Shown here in pieces: positions 21,613 through 32,439 of a stretch of 64,000 nt of DNA; the stretch's first letter is position 1; each line of letters begins with the position of its first letter. This DNA comes from Orychophragmus violaceus (taxonomy: Eukaryota > Streptophyta > Magnoliopsida > Brassicales > Brassicaceae), in contig CM058231.1 of NCBI GenBank assembly GCA_030180135.1, forward strand, positions 32,367,034 to 32,431,033, in the 5' to 3' direction. Position numbers and translations under genes: made by a program. Under the pieces are notes generated by a model. That model saw only the letters and a list, made by a program, of their open reading frames with translations. It was not told where the DNA came from and did not search any database.

Positions 21613-22520
21613 ATTCTTGTATTTGCCGGTGGATGAATAATTTACCATCATGTGTAATCTCATCCTTTTTTAATTATGTGAAAATTTTAGCTTTAGGTCC
21701 ATAATATCCCCCATGTCTGAACACATCATTTGGAAACTCCTATTTAAAGAGTAACTCTTTGTACCAGGAAGGTTTGAACCGGGGATACAAGACTTTAAAT
21801 CATCCTTGAAGCTCCATCAATGGTTCTTCTTCCTCCATGGAATTTTGCTGTCGGATGTGTTTATAAGATTTTATCGCATCTATTGGGATTTAGACTAAAA
21901 TTTTTGTGAGGGTTGACTTATTCGTAGCTAGTGTTGGGAAATTGGTTCTTTGGAATCTGGGATTCTGGTGAAGAGAGAAATAGTGTCGAGAGAGGAGATT
22001 CTCTGAAGATGTTGAGCGAGCTCCGATCAAGGAATTTTTTGGAGATGTTGAATGAGACGAAAGAGAGAGAGCCGGAGTAACCAGCTTAGTTAAGACTGAG
22101 CTCTATGACCCGTCCAACTATCCTATCCAGAAATGATGAAGTCGCAGCGGAAACTAAATGTGAACGTCTTGCCCGACAAAGCGTCGCAGAGATCAACGAA
22201 GAAATCCCGAGCAGTTCTTGAATTCTCTGCCACGTAAGTTTAGAAAGTCTTGGGTTCATTGATTTTTTTTTGGGTCCAGTGTTATTTTGGTTTAATTTTG
22301 ATTTATTAGAAAATTAAATGGTCAGTGATTAATTGGTAAAAAAAAACAAATAAAATCGGTTTTGTATGCTATAAGATTTTAAAGTATGATTTTGTGAGGT
22401 ATGAGATTTCGAAATTGGAATTTGGATAGATGTAGGTATCAAACATTTTTTGAAAAAATTTAGCACGAAATTTTAGTTTGGATTGATTTTGGTGCTATAT
22501 AATATTTCGCATTGTTTGAA
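21613..22520. other. Interval without recognised genes
   Basis: About 900 bp of AT-rich sequence with no convincing open frame, RNA gene or repeat structure. It holds short purine-rich stretches near 22010-22080 only. Confidence 0.4.
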
Positions 22521-24397
22521 TTAATTGCACCCACTATACCTTTTTGAAAAGTAATAGCAAAGTTGTATCTTTGCAAAAGTTTATGCAATTTTATATCTTT
22601 TCTCTTTTAGTGTTGTACAAACACCATTTTAACCTTACCTTTTGTCATATTGTCACAGATAGTTAATGTCACAAGCTATCCATGTCTATCCATCCGATTT
22701 TATTATTATTTTTTATTCTTTTCTTTTCTCTTACACTCTCTTTCTTACTTTATGAGTTATTTTTCACCCCTCATTTTTTTTGACGGTGGATAGGATAGGA
22801 GAGGTGATGATTCCGACAATATAGACCGCCGGAATGGAGTTAAAATGGTCCAATGTACCGAAATTCAAAAAAAAATCGGACTTAATACGGAAATTGCGAA
22901 TGGATAGTTTAGAGTAGATGTCCACAATATCCATCCACGTGGATACTACCACGACCATATCACATGCAAGATGTTTACCATGGGTAGAAAGTGGCGAACA
23001 ATTTTTTTTTATGGTTCCTAGTCACACAAATAAACATCACATGTTAAATGCTTTATATGGATATGGTGGACAATATCGATTATTCATAGACACTACCACG
23101 ATCCCTCACATGCTAAACGGGTCTGATGGACAGAAGGTGACTAAGAGTTCACATGATCGTGAAATGCACTTGGTAAACACAATTATAAGAGCTCATGTAG
23201 ATGATGTCTATTATTCGTGGACACTACCACGATTATATCACATGCTAAACCCTTATGATGGACAATAAGTGGTCATGAGTTAACATTATTACGATCCGTG
23301 GTCACAAAAGTATGTTGGGTAGATTATTCGTGGACACTACCACGATTATATCGCATGTTAAACGCTTATGATGGACAAATGGTTCCTAGTCACACAAATA
23401 AACATCACATGTTAAATGCTTTATATGGATATGGTGGATAATATCGACTATTCGTAGATACTAGCACGATCTCCTCACATGCTAGATGGGTTTGATGGAC
23501 AGAAGGTGACTAAGAGTTCACATGATCGTTAAATGTACCTGGTAAACACAATTATAAGAGCTTAGGTGGATGATGTCTATTATTCGTGGACACTACCACG
23601 ATTATATCACATGCCAAACACTTATGATGGACAATAGGTGGTCAAGAGTTAACATTACTGCGATCCTTGGTCACAAAAGTATGTTGAGTCAATTATTCGT
23701 GGACACTAACACGATTATATCATATGTTAAACGCTTATGATGGACAATAGGGTGGTCAAGAATTCACATTATTGTTATCCGTGGACACAAAGTACGGGTC
23801 TGATGGACAGAAGTTGGTTAAGAGTTCACATGATTGTGAATTTGTGGACACAAAGTAGGTGTAGACCACTATCCATCCAAAAACAACATTTTGATTGGCT
23901 ACTTCCTATCCATGGTAAGCATCTTGCATGTGATATGATCGTTGTAGTATCCACATGGATGGATATTGTGGACAGCTAGTCTCAACTGTCCATTCGCAAT
24001 TTCCGTATTAAGTCCGAAATTTTTTTTTTTGAGTTCCGGTACATCGACCGATTTTATCTCCATTCCGACGGTCTATATGGCTGGAAACCTTACCTATTGC
24101 ATCCTATCAACCGTTCAAAAAACAAAGTGTGAAAAAATGTTAAAGTAAGAAAGAGATTGAAGAGGAAAAGAAAAGAAAAAAAATATAATAAAAAAAGAAT
24201 GGATAGTTTTCGGTGGATGTAAGACCTATCCACCACAAGAGTGTGTTTCTCCTTTTTTTTTTTTTCTATTTGTGAGGGATAAAATTGTCCTTTTATACGT
24301 GGATCCTACAAAAAAATATACATAAATGTATAGACTTTTGGGAAGATATAAGATTGCAATAAAAAAGATTAAAAAAAATACATTCAGCAATTGACCC
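22521..24397. mobile_element. MULE-like non-autonomous element with very long inverted repeats
   Basis: The two ends are inverted repeats over roughly 350-450 bp. For example 22920-22985, with CACAATATCCATCCACGTGG, is mirrored at 23900-23975, and the outermost parts (TTAATTGCACCC near 22521 and CAATTGACCCTAG near 24397) also mirror. Ends of the type GGGTCAATTGC resemble plant MULE termini. No transposase frame lies between the arms; the interior is a tandem duplication. Exact ends and the expected 8-10 bp target duplication could not be fixed by eye. Confidence 0.65.
23011..23746. repeat. 368-bp tandem duplication inside the inverted-repeat element
   Basis: ATGGTTCCTAGTCACAC starts both units, at 23011 and 23379, giving a 368-bp period with only scattered differences. 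Within each unit a shorter module (CACTACCACGATTATATC..) also recurs, so the interior has repeats at two scales. No coding sequence. Confidence 0.85.
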
Positions 24398-24420
24398 TAG
24401 ATTGTTTACCCTTAATTTTT

Positions 24421-25214
24421 ATAACATTAATTCGCAAAAAACTAAGGTCGTTTCTCTCTCTTCTTCTAGAGAGGGAGTTTTCTCTTGGCCAATGTTCATG
24501 GGTTTTTTCTAATTTCACTCTCCAACCACATCTCAATCTTTCAGAGAGTGATTTCTTTTTTCCCCGACGGTTCTTACTCTTTCGCCGATCTCTTGATCGG
24601 TTTTGTATAGTCGGAATAATTCGGATCTTCATCCGACTTGGATCCGGGAGTTATCTTGGATCTCCCTTGCTCAAGTTTCTTCTGGAGCTTCCCGATCACC
24701 TTCCTTGTTCCTCATCTCGTCGCAGAGACCGATTATCTTCTTTCTCTTTGGCAGCGACTTCATGCATCTGGAGTAATATCTCTGTTTGCTATCTCCCGTT
24801 TTGGCTGTGAATCAATGGCCGATTCGCTTTGTTCGATTGGCCAGCGGCGGAGCTTCCTCGGCGTGGCGTTCTCTGTCGACGAAATTGAAGCAGCTCTTCT
24901 CTTGTTTGCGGTACTTCTTCCGGCGATATCTTTGATGGATAGGCGAGGTCGGCAACAAGGAGCTATGGTTGGTTCAGAACTTGGGTTTGGTTCCGGATTC
25001 TGGCAAGTTCTACGGCGTCGCTAATTTTTGGCGGTTGCATGCCGGGTTTCGTCCCTGCACTGACATGTGTCCTCCGATCTTATCTTCGATTTGTTTCGGT
25101 TTGAAATTTCTTTACTTGGGCCATTTTCATGTATCTCTGTGTAATTTTAACTATGTATTTTTGTTGGACTCGGTCCCAAAGGATCCAATGAAGCTTTTGT
25201 TGACAAAAAAAGTT
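24421..25214 (+). mobile_element. Non-coding poly(A) retroposon (Sadhu-like), copy 3
   Basis: A 16-bp perfect duplication TTTACCCTTAATTTTT flanks it (24405-24420 and 25215-25230). The 3' end is GCTTTTGTTGACAAAAAAA. About 794 bp, GC-richer than the flanks; several short frames are open but none is conserved with the other copies as far as I can read. It is the clearest of the four copies because it is uninterrupted and its duplication is perfect. Confidence 0.82.
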
Positions 25215-25370
25215 TTTACCCTTAATTTTTTCTTGTTTGATTAGACATTGATGTCATATTATAAAAGAAAAAAACACGTACTTGTAGTTTACATATGACG
25301 TCATTTTCTATTATTGTCAAATCAGTGACGTCATATACGGAAATTATGAGTATTTTTTCGAGTAATACTT

Positions 25371-26097
25371 GGATTCATCCTTAGAGATGAACCCTTTTGT
25401 TCACCTCCACCTTTTCTAACCAATCAAATAATTCCACATAATCTAATATTAAAAATTACAAAAATTTTAAAAATGTTTTAAGAATTAAAAAATAAAAAAC
25501 GAAAATAAAAGAAAAGAAAATATATATTATTTCGGACAAAACTTAAAAATAATTTTTTTTATAAAAAATACTAAAAACTAAATTGTAATCTCTAAACCCT
25601 AAATTTTAAACTCTAAACGATAATTTGAAATTAAAATATTAAAATTAAAACTAAATCCTAATCCCTAAATCCAATATGTAAATCTTGAAAAATAAAAATC
25701 TAAACCCTAATCCTTAAACCCTAATCCAAAGAGTTTAAACCCTAATTCATAAATCCTGAACCCAAAGAGCTTAAACCCTATACCATAAACCCTAATCCCT
25801 AAATCCAACATGTAAATTTTAAAAAATAAAAAACTAAACCTTAATCCCTAAACCCTAAATCCTAATCCAAAGAGCTTAAACCCTAAATCCAAAATCCAAA
25901 GAGCTTAAATCCTATATCATAAACCTTAATCCCTAAACCTTAAACCTCAAAGATTTACATTTAAAGGTTCTTAAAATATTTGAATGTCTTTAATTTCTTA
26001 ATTTTAATTTTATAATTTTATAAAAAAATAATATTACATTAGATATTTTTATTGATTAAAAAAGTGTTGGTGAACAAATTGAGTTCACATCCAACCT
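25371..26097. mobile_element. Inverted-repeat element filled with telomere-like repeats
   Basis: The ends are imperfect inverted repeats: TTGGATTCATCC..GTTCACCTCCACCTTTT at the left matches the reverse complement of AAAAAGTGTTGGTGAAC..ACATCCAA at the right. The interior (about 25580-25950) is a degenerate run of AAACCCTAA/ATCCCTAAA words, like scrambled plant telomere repeat, with AAAGAGCTTAAACCC as a recurrent larger unit. No transposase. Target duplication not resolved. Confidence 0.55.
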
Positions 26098-26137
26098 AAT
26101 TATTTTTCATTTTTTTCTTTCTTTTAGCGGCTATTAT

Positions 26138-26152
26138 GAGTCACTGTGACTC
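26138..26152. promoter_or_regulatory. 15-bp palindrome in the reductase promoter
   Basis: GAGTCACTGTGACTC is a perfect inverted repeat around a central T, 48 bp before the ATG. It contains TGAGTCA-type half-sites recognised by bZIP factors in other systems. It may instead lie in the 5' UTR, since no TATA box is evident. Confidence 0.35.
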
Positions 26153-26200
26153 GCAAGGAAAGAGGCTATCATCGTCGCAATCAAAATTCCATCTGCAAGA

Positions 26201-27737
26201 ATGGCGAACAGCGGCGTAGCGATGGCAACCAACAATCAGATCATTCTCCGCGACTACGTGAATGGATTCCCTAAGGAGTCCGACCTCTACATCGCCGCAA
26301 CAACCGTTGACCTGCGTGTACCTGCCGGATCCAAGTCGGTTCTTGTGAAGAATCTCTACTTATCTTGTGACCCTTACAGCCGCATTCGCATGGAAAAGCC
26401 AGATCCCTCGTGCCCTGCTTCGGTTGCTCGCGCTTACACTGTCGGCAAGGTATAAAGAAAGATCATAGTTTCAAGTTTACACAACCTGTAGATTGTACTG
26501 CATTGCTTCTCTTGTCGTGTTAACGATTTCATTGTGTTGTGGTGAAGCCAATCTCTGGGTATGGAGTGTCTAAAACAATAGATTCTGGGCACCCAAATTA
26601 CAAGACAGGAGATTTACTCTGGGGAAAGGTTGGATGGGAGGAGTACAGTGTTATTACTCCAACTTCTTCTTCGCATTTCAAGATCCACCACACCGATGTT
26701 CCATTATCTTTCTACACTGGACTTCTTGGTATGCTTTCTCAACTGCTCCCCTTGGTGTTATCAGAAAAAAACATAGTAGATGATTGTTTATGCTTTGTTT
26801 TGATTGAGAAGATTTTTTTTTTTTTTTCATATGGTTTTCAATACATTACTTGGTAGTGTCCATAATCTTTTTTCCTCTGTTCTGTCTATAACAGGCATTC
26901 CCGGTCTCACTGCCTATGTTGGGTTTTACGAAATATGTTCTCCAAAGAAAGGAGAGACTGTCTTTGTATCAGCTGCATCTGGCGCAGTAGGTCAACTTGT
27001 GGGACAGTTTGCAAAAATGGCAGGCTGCTATGTCGTTGGAAGCGCCAGCAGTAAAGAGAAGGTCTTTTAATCTATTATTGAAGAATAATGCAAACACACA
27101 TTTTGATTTTTATCTTTCTAAAAAGATAGTGATTTGTCCCCCTTTTTCCTTTCTTTGACATAGGTTGATCTTCTCATGACTAAGTTCGGGTATGACGACG
27201 CTTTTAATTACAAGGAAGAGCAGGATCTTAGTGCTGCCCTTAAGAGGTCTGTTAAACATGTGATCAAGTTGCTGGGTTCGGTTTTGGATTAAAAAAAACT
27301 TTTAAATATATAAGTAACATTATATCCCTTGGCTTGGTTTTGGTTTTGGATCAATCAGGTGTTTCCCAGAAGGAATAAACATATACTTTGAGAACGTCGG
27401 AGGCAAAATGTTAGACGCAGTGCTTCAAAACATGAAGACACATGGCAGAATTGCAGCGTGTGGAATGATCTCACAGTACAATCTGGAGGAGCCAGAATGT
27501 GTGCATAACATAGCCACCATTGTTTACAAACGGATCCGGATTCAAGGTTTTGCGGCTGTCGAATTCTTTGATAAATACTCCAAGTTTTTGGATTTCGTGC
27601 TTCCGTATGTAAGAGAAGGAAAGATAACATATGTTGAGGATATAGCACTAGGAATCGAGAACGGACCTTCTGCTTTGATTGGACTATTCCACGGTAAGAA
27701 CGTTGGTAAACAGCTTGTTGCAGTTGCTCGCGAGTGA
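26201..27737 (+). CDS. NADP-dependent alkenal double bond reductase (2-alkenal reductase family)
   Basis: Zinc-independent MDR-superfamily enzyme that uses NADPH to reduce the C=C bond of reactive 2-alkenals and enones, detoxifying lipid-peroxide products in the cytosol. Five exons with GT..AG borders: 26201-26449, 26548-26728, 26895-27061, 27164-27246, 27359-27737 (352 codons before TGA, normal for the family). The N-terminal GroES-like part has LVKNLYLSCDPYSRIRM. The nucleotide fold has the glycine motif SAASGAVGQLVGQ. YFENVGGKMLDAVL and GRIAACGMISQYN are family signatures, and the C-terminus is GLFHGKNVGKQLVAVARE. The ATG at 26201 gives the usual MAN.. start; a second Met (codon 8) is possible. 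No stops or frameshifts seen. It is isolated among transposons; an inverted-repeat element ends about 100 bp upstream. Confidence 0.93.
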
Positions 27738-27818
27738 GACTCAAAACGGCAAATGTGTTTTATTGCCATTTGTTTTAAATGTTGGTAAAAATGTATGTGT
27801 CATCCCAGAAAAAGCTAT

Positions 27819-28362
27819 TGTAAAAATTAATGGACTATGAGACATTAATTTTTATAGAGTGTAATTGTCTTACATTTGAAGTTGGGAAGGACTTTGACTA
27901 ACATATAAGAGACTTGAGTCAATCCACTTATCACCAATTGGTTTTAGGTTCGAAGCCCATGAAACTTGATATGGTATCGGAGCCAGATCCACAAACTCTC
28001 TAACCCGGCCCAAAAGTGGCATGTGCCTTCGGACACTAGGATTGATGGTTTGTCGAGATTAATGGCTAGAAGGGCCATTATCTCGAGAGGAGGTATTGAG
28101 ATATTGTAGAGAATAATGGGCTATGAGGCCTTAATCTCTAGAGAGTGTGCAATTGTCCCAAATTGGAAGTTAGGGAGTCTTTACTTAGTAGTCGGCATTA
28201 TAGAAGCGGTTTGTCGAGTCTACGAAGCTTTCCTTCTTGTAGTCGGCCCGTAATGCCTCCCTTCATTTGCTTGCCTCCTTCCTTACTTTTCACAGAAGTA
28301 TTTTACGAGTTGATTAATATATAAGGGACTTGGGCCAATCCACTTATCACCAATTGGTAAAA
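27819..28362 (+). mobile_element. TRIM-like small LTR element remnant
   Basis: Two related segments start TGTA(A/G)A..AATTAATGG or AATAATGGG at 27819 and 28105. Each ends with CCACTTATCACCAATTGG (about 27927-27944 and 28338-28355). After the first comes TGGTATCGGAGCC (27972-27984), one mismatch from the initiator tRNA-Met primer-binding sequence. The segment between has no protein. The first LTR has lost about 130 bp relative to the second. The arrangement fits terminal-repeat-in-miniature elements common in Brassicaceae. Confidence 0.6.
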
Positions 28363-28900
28363 TATATTTTCTTGTTTTTCTCTGTTTACATTCCGGGCCT
28401 TTTTCCGGTAAGAGGAAGAACTAGAAATTGTAAATCCTTGACTAACAAATTAACCTACCAAGTTATGAAATCCTTAATGAGAAATCATAAACCTAACTGG
28501 CAGATCTATTTAGACATGATCAATAAAATACAAATCATATTTAGAAAGCATAAAAGAAATCAATAAAGAAAAATTGGGGTTCGAAATCTTTTTTCTTGGA
28601 ATATCATATTAGCCCCAAACTTGGTTTACAAGTAAAGTCTACCCAGTTATGGCAGCAACTTCAACCGGTTATGGATGGCTCGTGTGACATCCGATAAGGA
28701 TGAATTATTTGGAAGAGAACTTCGTGGTATGTCTTGTTTGAGAATCAACGGTGGGATCGGGAAGTTATCAGTTCATTGTGGAGTTATCTATGCGTTTATG
28801 AGGTAGTTAAGTGATTTTATTAAGTGGTAAAGGTGGTATTCACTATAAGAAATATGGGTTTTGTTCGCTCTAGAAATATGCTATTATATGTCATTGATAA
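28363..28900. other. Interval without recognised genes
   Basis: About 540 bp of AT-rich DNA. No conserved frame, RNA gene or clear repeat was seen. Confidence 0.4.
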
Positions 28901-30198
28901 TGTTGGGTTCAAAATCCCCTTCGACGAAATCAATAGTCGAATACAGACTAAGAAATTAGACATAGCAATGCTCCATACAAACAATACTTCATATGAATGA
29001 CATTTCGTATTAACGACCCTTCGTGTAAATAGCATTTCGTGTAAAACATAAAAAACCGCGTAGCCAACCATCCGAGCAATCAAATTGCTCGGATGAATCA
29101 CTCAGACATGCATATCACTCGACAGAATCTACGACATGCTCAGACGCTCATACAACCTTCTCGGACAATCCAAGCGAAACAATCTGCTTGGAAATTCCGA
29201 GCCAGGAAGACTTCTCAGAAAATCCGAGAAGGACAGTCTGCTCGGAAAATTCGAGAAAGACAGTATGCTTGGAAAATTCGAGAAGGCAAGTCTGCTCGGA
29301 AAATCCAAGCAAGCCAAGCTCATAGGACAAACTGAGCAGGCCAAGCTGCTCGAAAAATCCGACAAGACCAAGCTGCTCGGATAATCCGAGTAGGCCAAGG
29401 TGCTAGGGAAATCTGAGCATGACACATTCCTCATAAGTCCGAGCATGACACATTCCTAGGAAGTCCGAGAAGAACACGTTCCTCGCAATTTCCGAATAGA
29501 ACACATTCCTCGAAAGTTCCGAGCAGAACACGTTCCTCGGAAGTTCCGAGCAGAACACGTTCCTCGGAAGTTCCGAGCAGAACACGTTCCTTGGAAGTTC
29601 CGAGCAGAACACGTTCCTCGGAAGTTCCGAGCAGGACACATTTCTTGGACCAACTGCATGGACTTGTCCATATCTTCCTCCGAATGCGCGACTAGCCGCA
29701 ACCTATCTTCATAACAACAACTTACACATACTCAAAATTACCGGATAAGTTATATGAAATACGGACGTGGGCCAAACTCGCAAGGTCCATGTCCTATAGA
29801 CTTTGGGCCAGACTAAGAATACATATGCTCAACGGACTCAAATCGTTCTTTTCAGCCCATCCAGAAGATAAAGTTAAGTCACAGAAAGATAAATCTGAGC
29901 AGGAAGAGGAAAAGCCAAGAAGAAAAGTAAATCCTAACGAAAATGGAAGATTCGATTATAGGTAGATCTCCGGAAATCGTCCAGGTAAATATATTCTAAA
30001 CCGACTCGCCGCGACTATATAAGACGAGAGACTTCTTATGATCAAGACAGGCTGAAAATCCTAGCATAAACACTTAGACCTTTTCTACTCTTACGCTTTT
30101 TGTACTCTTTCCGTCAAACAAATCAATAAAACTATTCTTCGGATCTCTTTTTATGTTTTTTACTTAGAATCTTATGTTCCCTAAAATTTTACCCTACA
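28901..30198 (+). repeat. Lone LTR with internal tandem repeats
   Basis: It starts TGTTGGGT and ends ACCCTACA, inverted termini as in an LTR. Near the 3' end are CTATATAAGACGAG (TATA-like, 30016-30029) and CAATAAAAC (about 30124), consistent with promoter and polyadenylation signals read on the plus strand. No 5-bp duplication is evident and no primer-binding site follows, so it is not a clean solo LTR; one side may be truncated. It is probably unrelated to the chromovirus LTR that begins at 32440, as the termini differ. Confidence 0.6.
29110..29650. repeat. 27-bp tandem repeats within the lone LTR
   Basis: From about 29415 to 29645 a 27-bp unit (GAACACGTTCCTCGGAAGTTC and variants) is repeated some eight times, most regularly at 29515-29640. 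From 29110 to 29400 older, more divergent units of similar words (TGCTCGGAAAATCCGAG) precede it. The unit contains the inverted motif TTCCTCGGAAG. Open frames here encode only the repeat itself and are not genes. Confidence 0.85.
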
Positions 30199-30559
30199 AG
30201 AATCGATCGTTGAGGTAATCCATATGTAAGTGGAGGTCTCACTGTGACACGGTAATGAAAACCCGTTAAAAGAGAATCCATTTGGAAGTGGAGAATCTTA
30301 TTCAAGTTTGGAACCACTCGAAGGTTGAGTGTTGTTTCTATAAGTCTGGAGGTAGCATAAATAACATAGGTCGTTCCATGTGCTTATATGTCTAAGAGTC
30401 AATATTAACCATTTTCAAGGACATATATTGTATTCCATTCTTCTCAATCTGGAAATAGATGGTGGTGATGGAATTTCTTTTTCTAAGTATTGGACGCTAG
30501 AAATTTAAACCACCTAGCAAAGTGTGTAATCAGCCCTAAGGGAAATAGGCGGTGGTAAG

Positions 30560-32439
30560 TGATGATTGTTCAGCACGAGGAAGTCATTGGATATGCATTA
30601 CGTTAATTGTGGCCTCATGAGGTCAATTACCCCACTCATGATTTCGAGTAGGCAGTCGTTGTTTTCGTCCTTAAAATTTCGAGAACTTGCTTATATGGGC
30701 AGAAGATTCATATTCTCACATATCACCAGATTTTAAGGTACATCTTTACTCAGGGGCTTTGAATATGAGGCAACACAGATGGATTGAGTTTCTATCATAT
30801 TTTGATTTGGAGATCACTTATCATCCATGTAAGGCCAATCAGGTGGCAGATGCCTAGAGTAAGCGCATGAGCGACATTTCAGGTAAAGGAGATCCATGGG
30901 TTGATTGGGACATTGGCTAGCCTCAGATTATGTGAAATCACTACAGAGGGAGAGAAATGTGGTCTTGCTACATTGGATCATGCAGAGTTACGATAGAGGA
31001 TTCATCAAGCTTAAGGAAAGGATTAGGTATTTCAGAAGCATATCGAACAAAGGTCTCTAAGTATCACACAACCGCGAACGTAGTGTTCATGTAAAAGAAC
31101 CGAGTGTGTACGCCAGATAATGAGAATTTAAGAAAGGAAATGTTACAACAGCACATCAATCACGGTTCTCCATTCACCCATATAACACCTTGATGTATAG
31201 GGATCTTAAGAAATATTACCATTGGACTGGTATGAAGAAAGATGTGGCTACCTTTGTATCATGTTGTCAAATATTTCAGATAGTGAAGGCAGATCATCAT
31301 GTACCTAGTGGATTGTTACGGGCCACTACCAGAGTGAATATGGACTTTGTTAGTTGTCTACCAACAATAAATGTTGGGAAGAGTACCACATGGATTATTG
31401 TAGACCGACTCACCAAGTCAGCTCACTACTTAGCAATTAAGAATATGGGCGGAGCAGCTCAGTTAGCGTAGAAGTATATTGATGAGATTGTGAGATTTCA
31501 TGGGATGCATGTCAGTATAGTGTCAGATTGTGACACGAAGTTCACATCTTTGTTTATAAAAGCTATTCAGAAGGCGTTGGGGACCAAGGTCCATATGAGT
31601 ACAACTTATCATCCACAAACAGATGGTCAATAAGAGAGGAGTATTCAGACTCTATATTATCTGCTCATGGCTTGTGTTATGGATTGGCATGGGCAATGGT
31701 TAAAGTATCTACCACTGATAGAGTTCTCTTACAACAAAAATTTATGTTTGAGCATTGAGATGGCACCGTATGCGGCTTATTATGTTAGGATGTGTCGTAC
31801 ACCACTATGTTCTTCAAAGGTGGGGGAGCACAGAGACTTAGAACCAATAATGGTTCAGGAGACAGTATAGCTAGTGAAAATGCTCAAAAGGCGGCTAAAG
31901 AAATCCCACCACCGTCATATGATTTATGCAGACAAGCGCATGAGAGTTTGGATTTCGAGGTGGGTTACTTGGTATACCTTAAATGAGTACATTTCAGGGA
32001 GGTACTAAGACTCGAAATATAAAGAAGATTATGTAGATGTACATGGGACTGTACCCTATTGTTTACCAGATTAGTTCACTAGCTTATTGTTTGGACTTAT
32101 CATTAGAGTTGGTCGGCTTCCACAATGTGTTTCATGTGTCAGTTTTGAGACATGTTGTTAAAGAGTCAGAGCTTACTTTGCAGCAGCCGCCAAGCGATTT
32201 TAGTAAGGATCTGTCAGCGCTAACCAACCAGTAGCGGTTCTAGAGAGTCATGAAAGCAAGTTCAAGTGAAAATGACTGCGATGGTCATAGTATGTTGGGA
32301 GAGAGACGAAATTCAAGAGGAAGCATGTGAGTTCGGGAATCAGATGAGGTTATATTACCGATATCTTTTTGGGGATGAAAGCAAACACTCAAGTCAGGAA
32401 CTGAATTTGAGGGTGAACACCCTGTTAGTGGGGAAGAAT
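30560..32439 (+). pseudogene. Chromovirus (Ty3/gypsy) pol 3' part, decayed
   Basis: In order: end of RNase H (YPTHDFE, then QHRWIEFLSYFDLEITYHP and a VADA-type motif, about 30620-30860); integrase zinc-binding region (YRDLKKYYHWTGMKKDVATF, 31196-31255); integrase core pieces (MDFVSCLPT, VDRLTKSAHYLAI; TYHPQTDGQ near 31605-31630); the GPY/F region (FHNVFHVSVLRHVV, about 32120-32160); and a chromodomain-like tail (RDEIQEEACEFGNQMRLYYR near 32300-32360). Stops and frame changes are frequent. The reading runs into an LTR start, TGTAACAGCCCG, at 32440, as expected for a polyprotein ending next to its 3' LTR. Upstream domains are missing. Confidence 0.85.

Noticed and set aside
25580..25950. Possible true interstitial telomere
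   Set aside because: The repeats are too degenerate and are bounded by inverted-repeat ends, so a transposon filling explains them better.
29110..29701. Open frames on both strands encoding repeated peptides (e.g. RGTCSARNF units)
   Set aside because: They are translations of 27-bp tandem DNA repeats inside an LTR; several frames are open at once.
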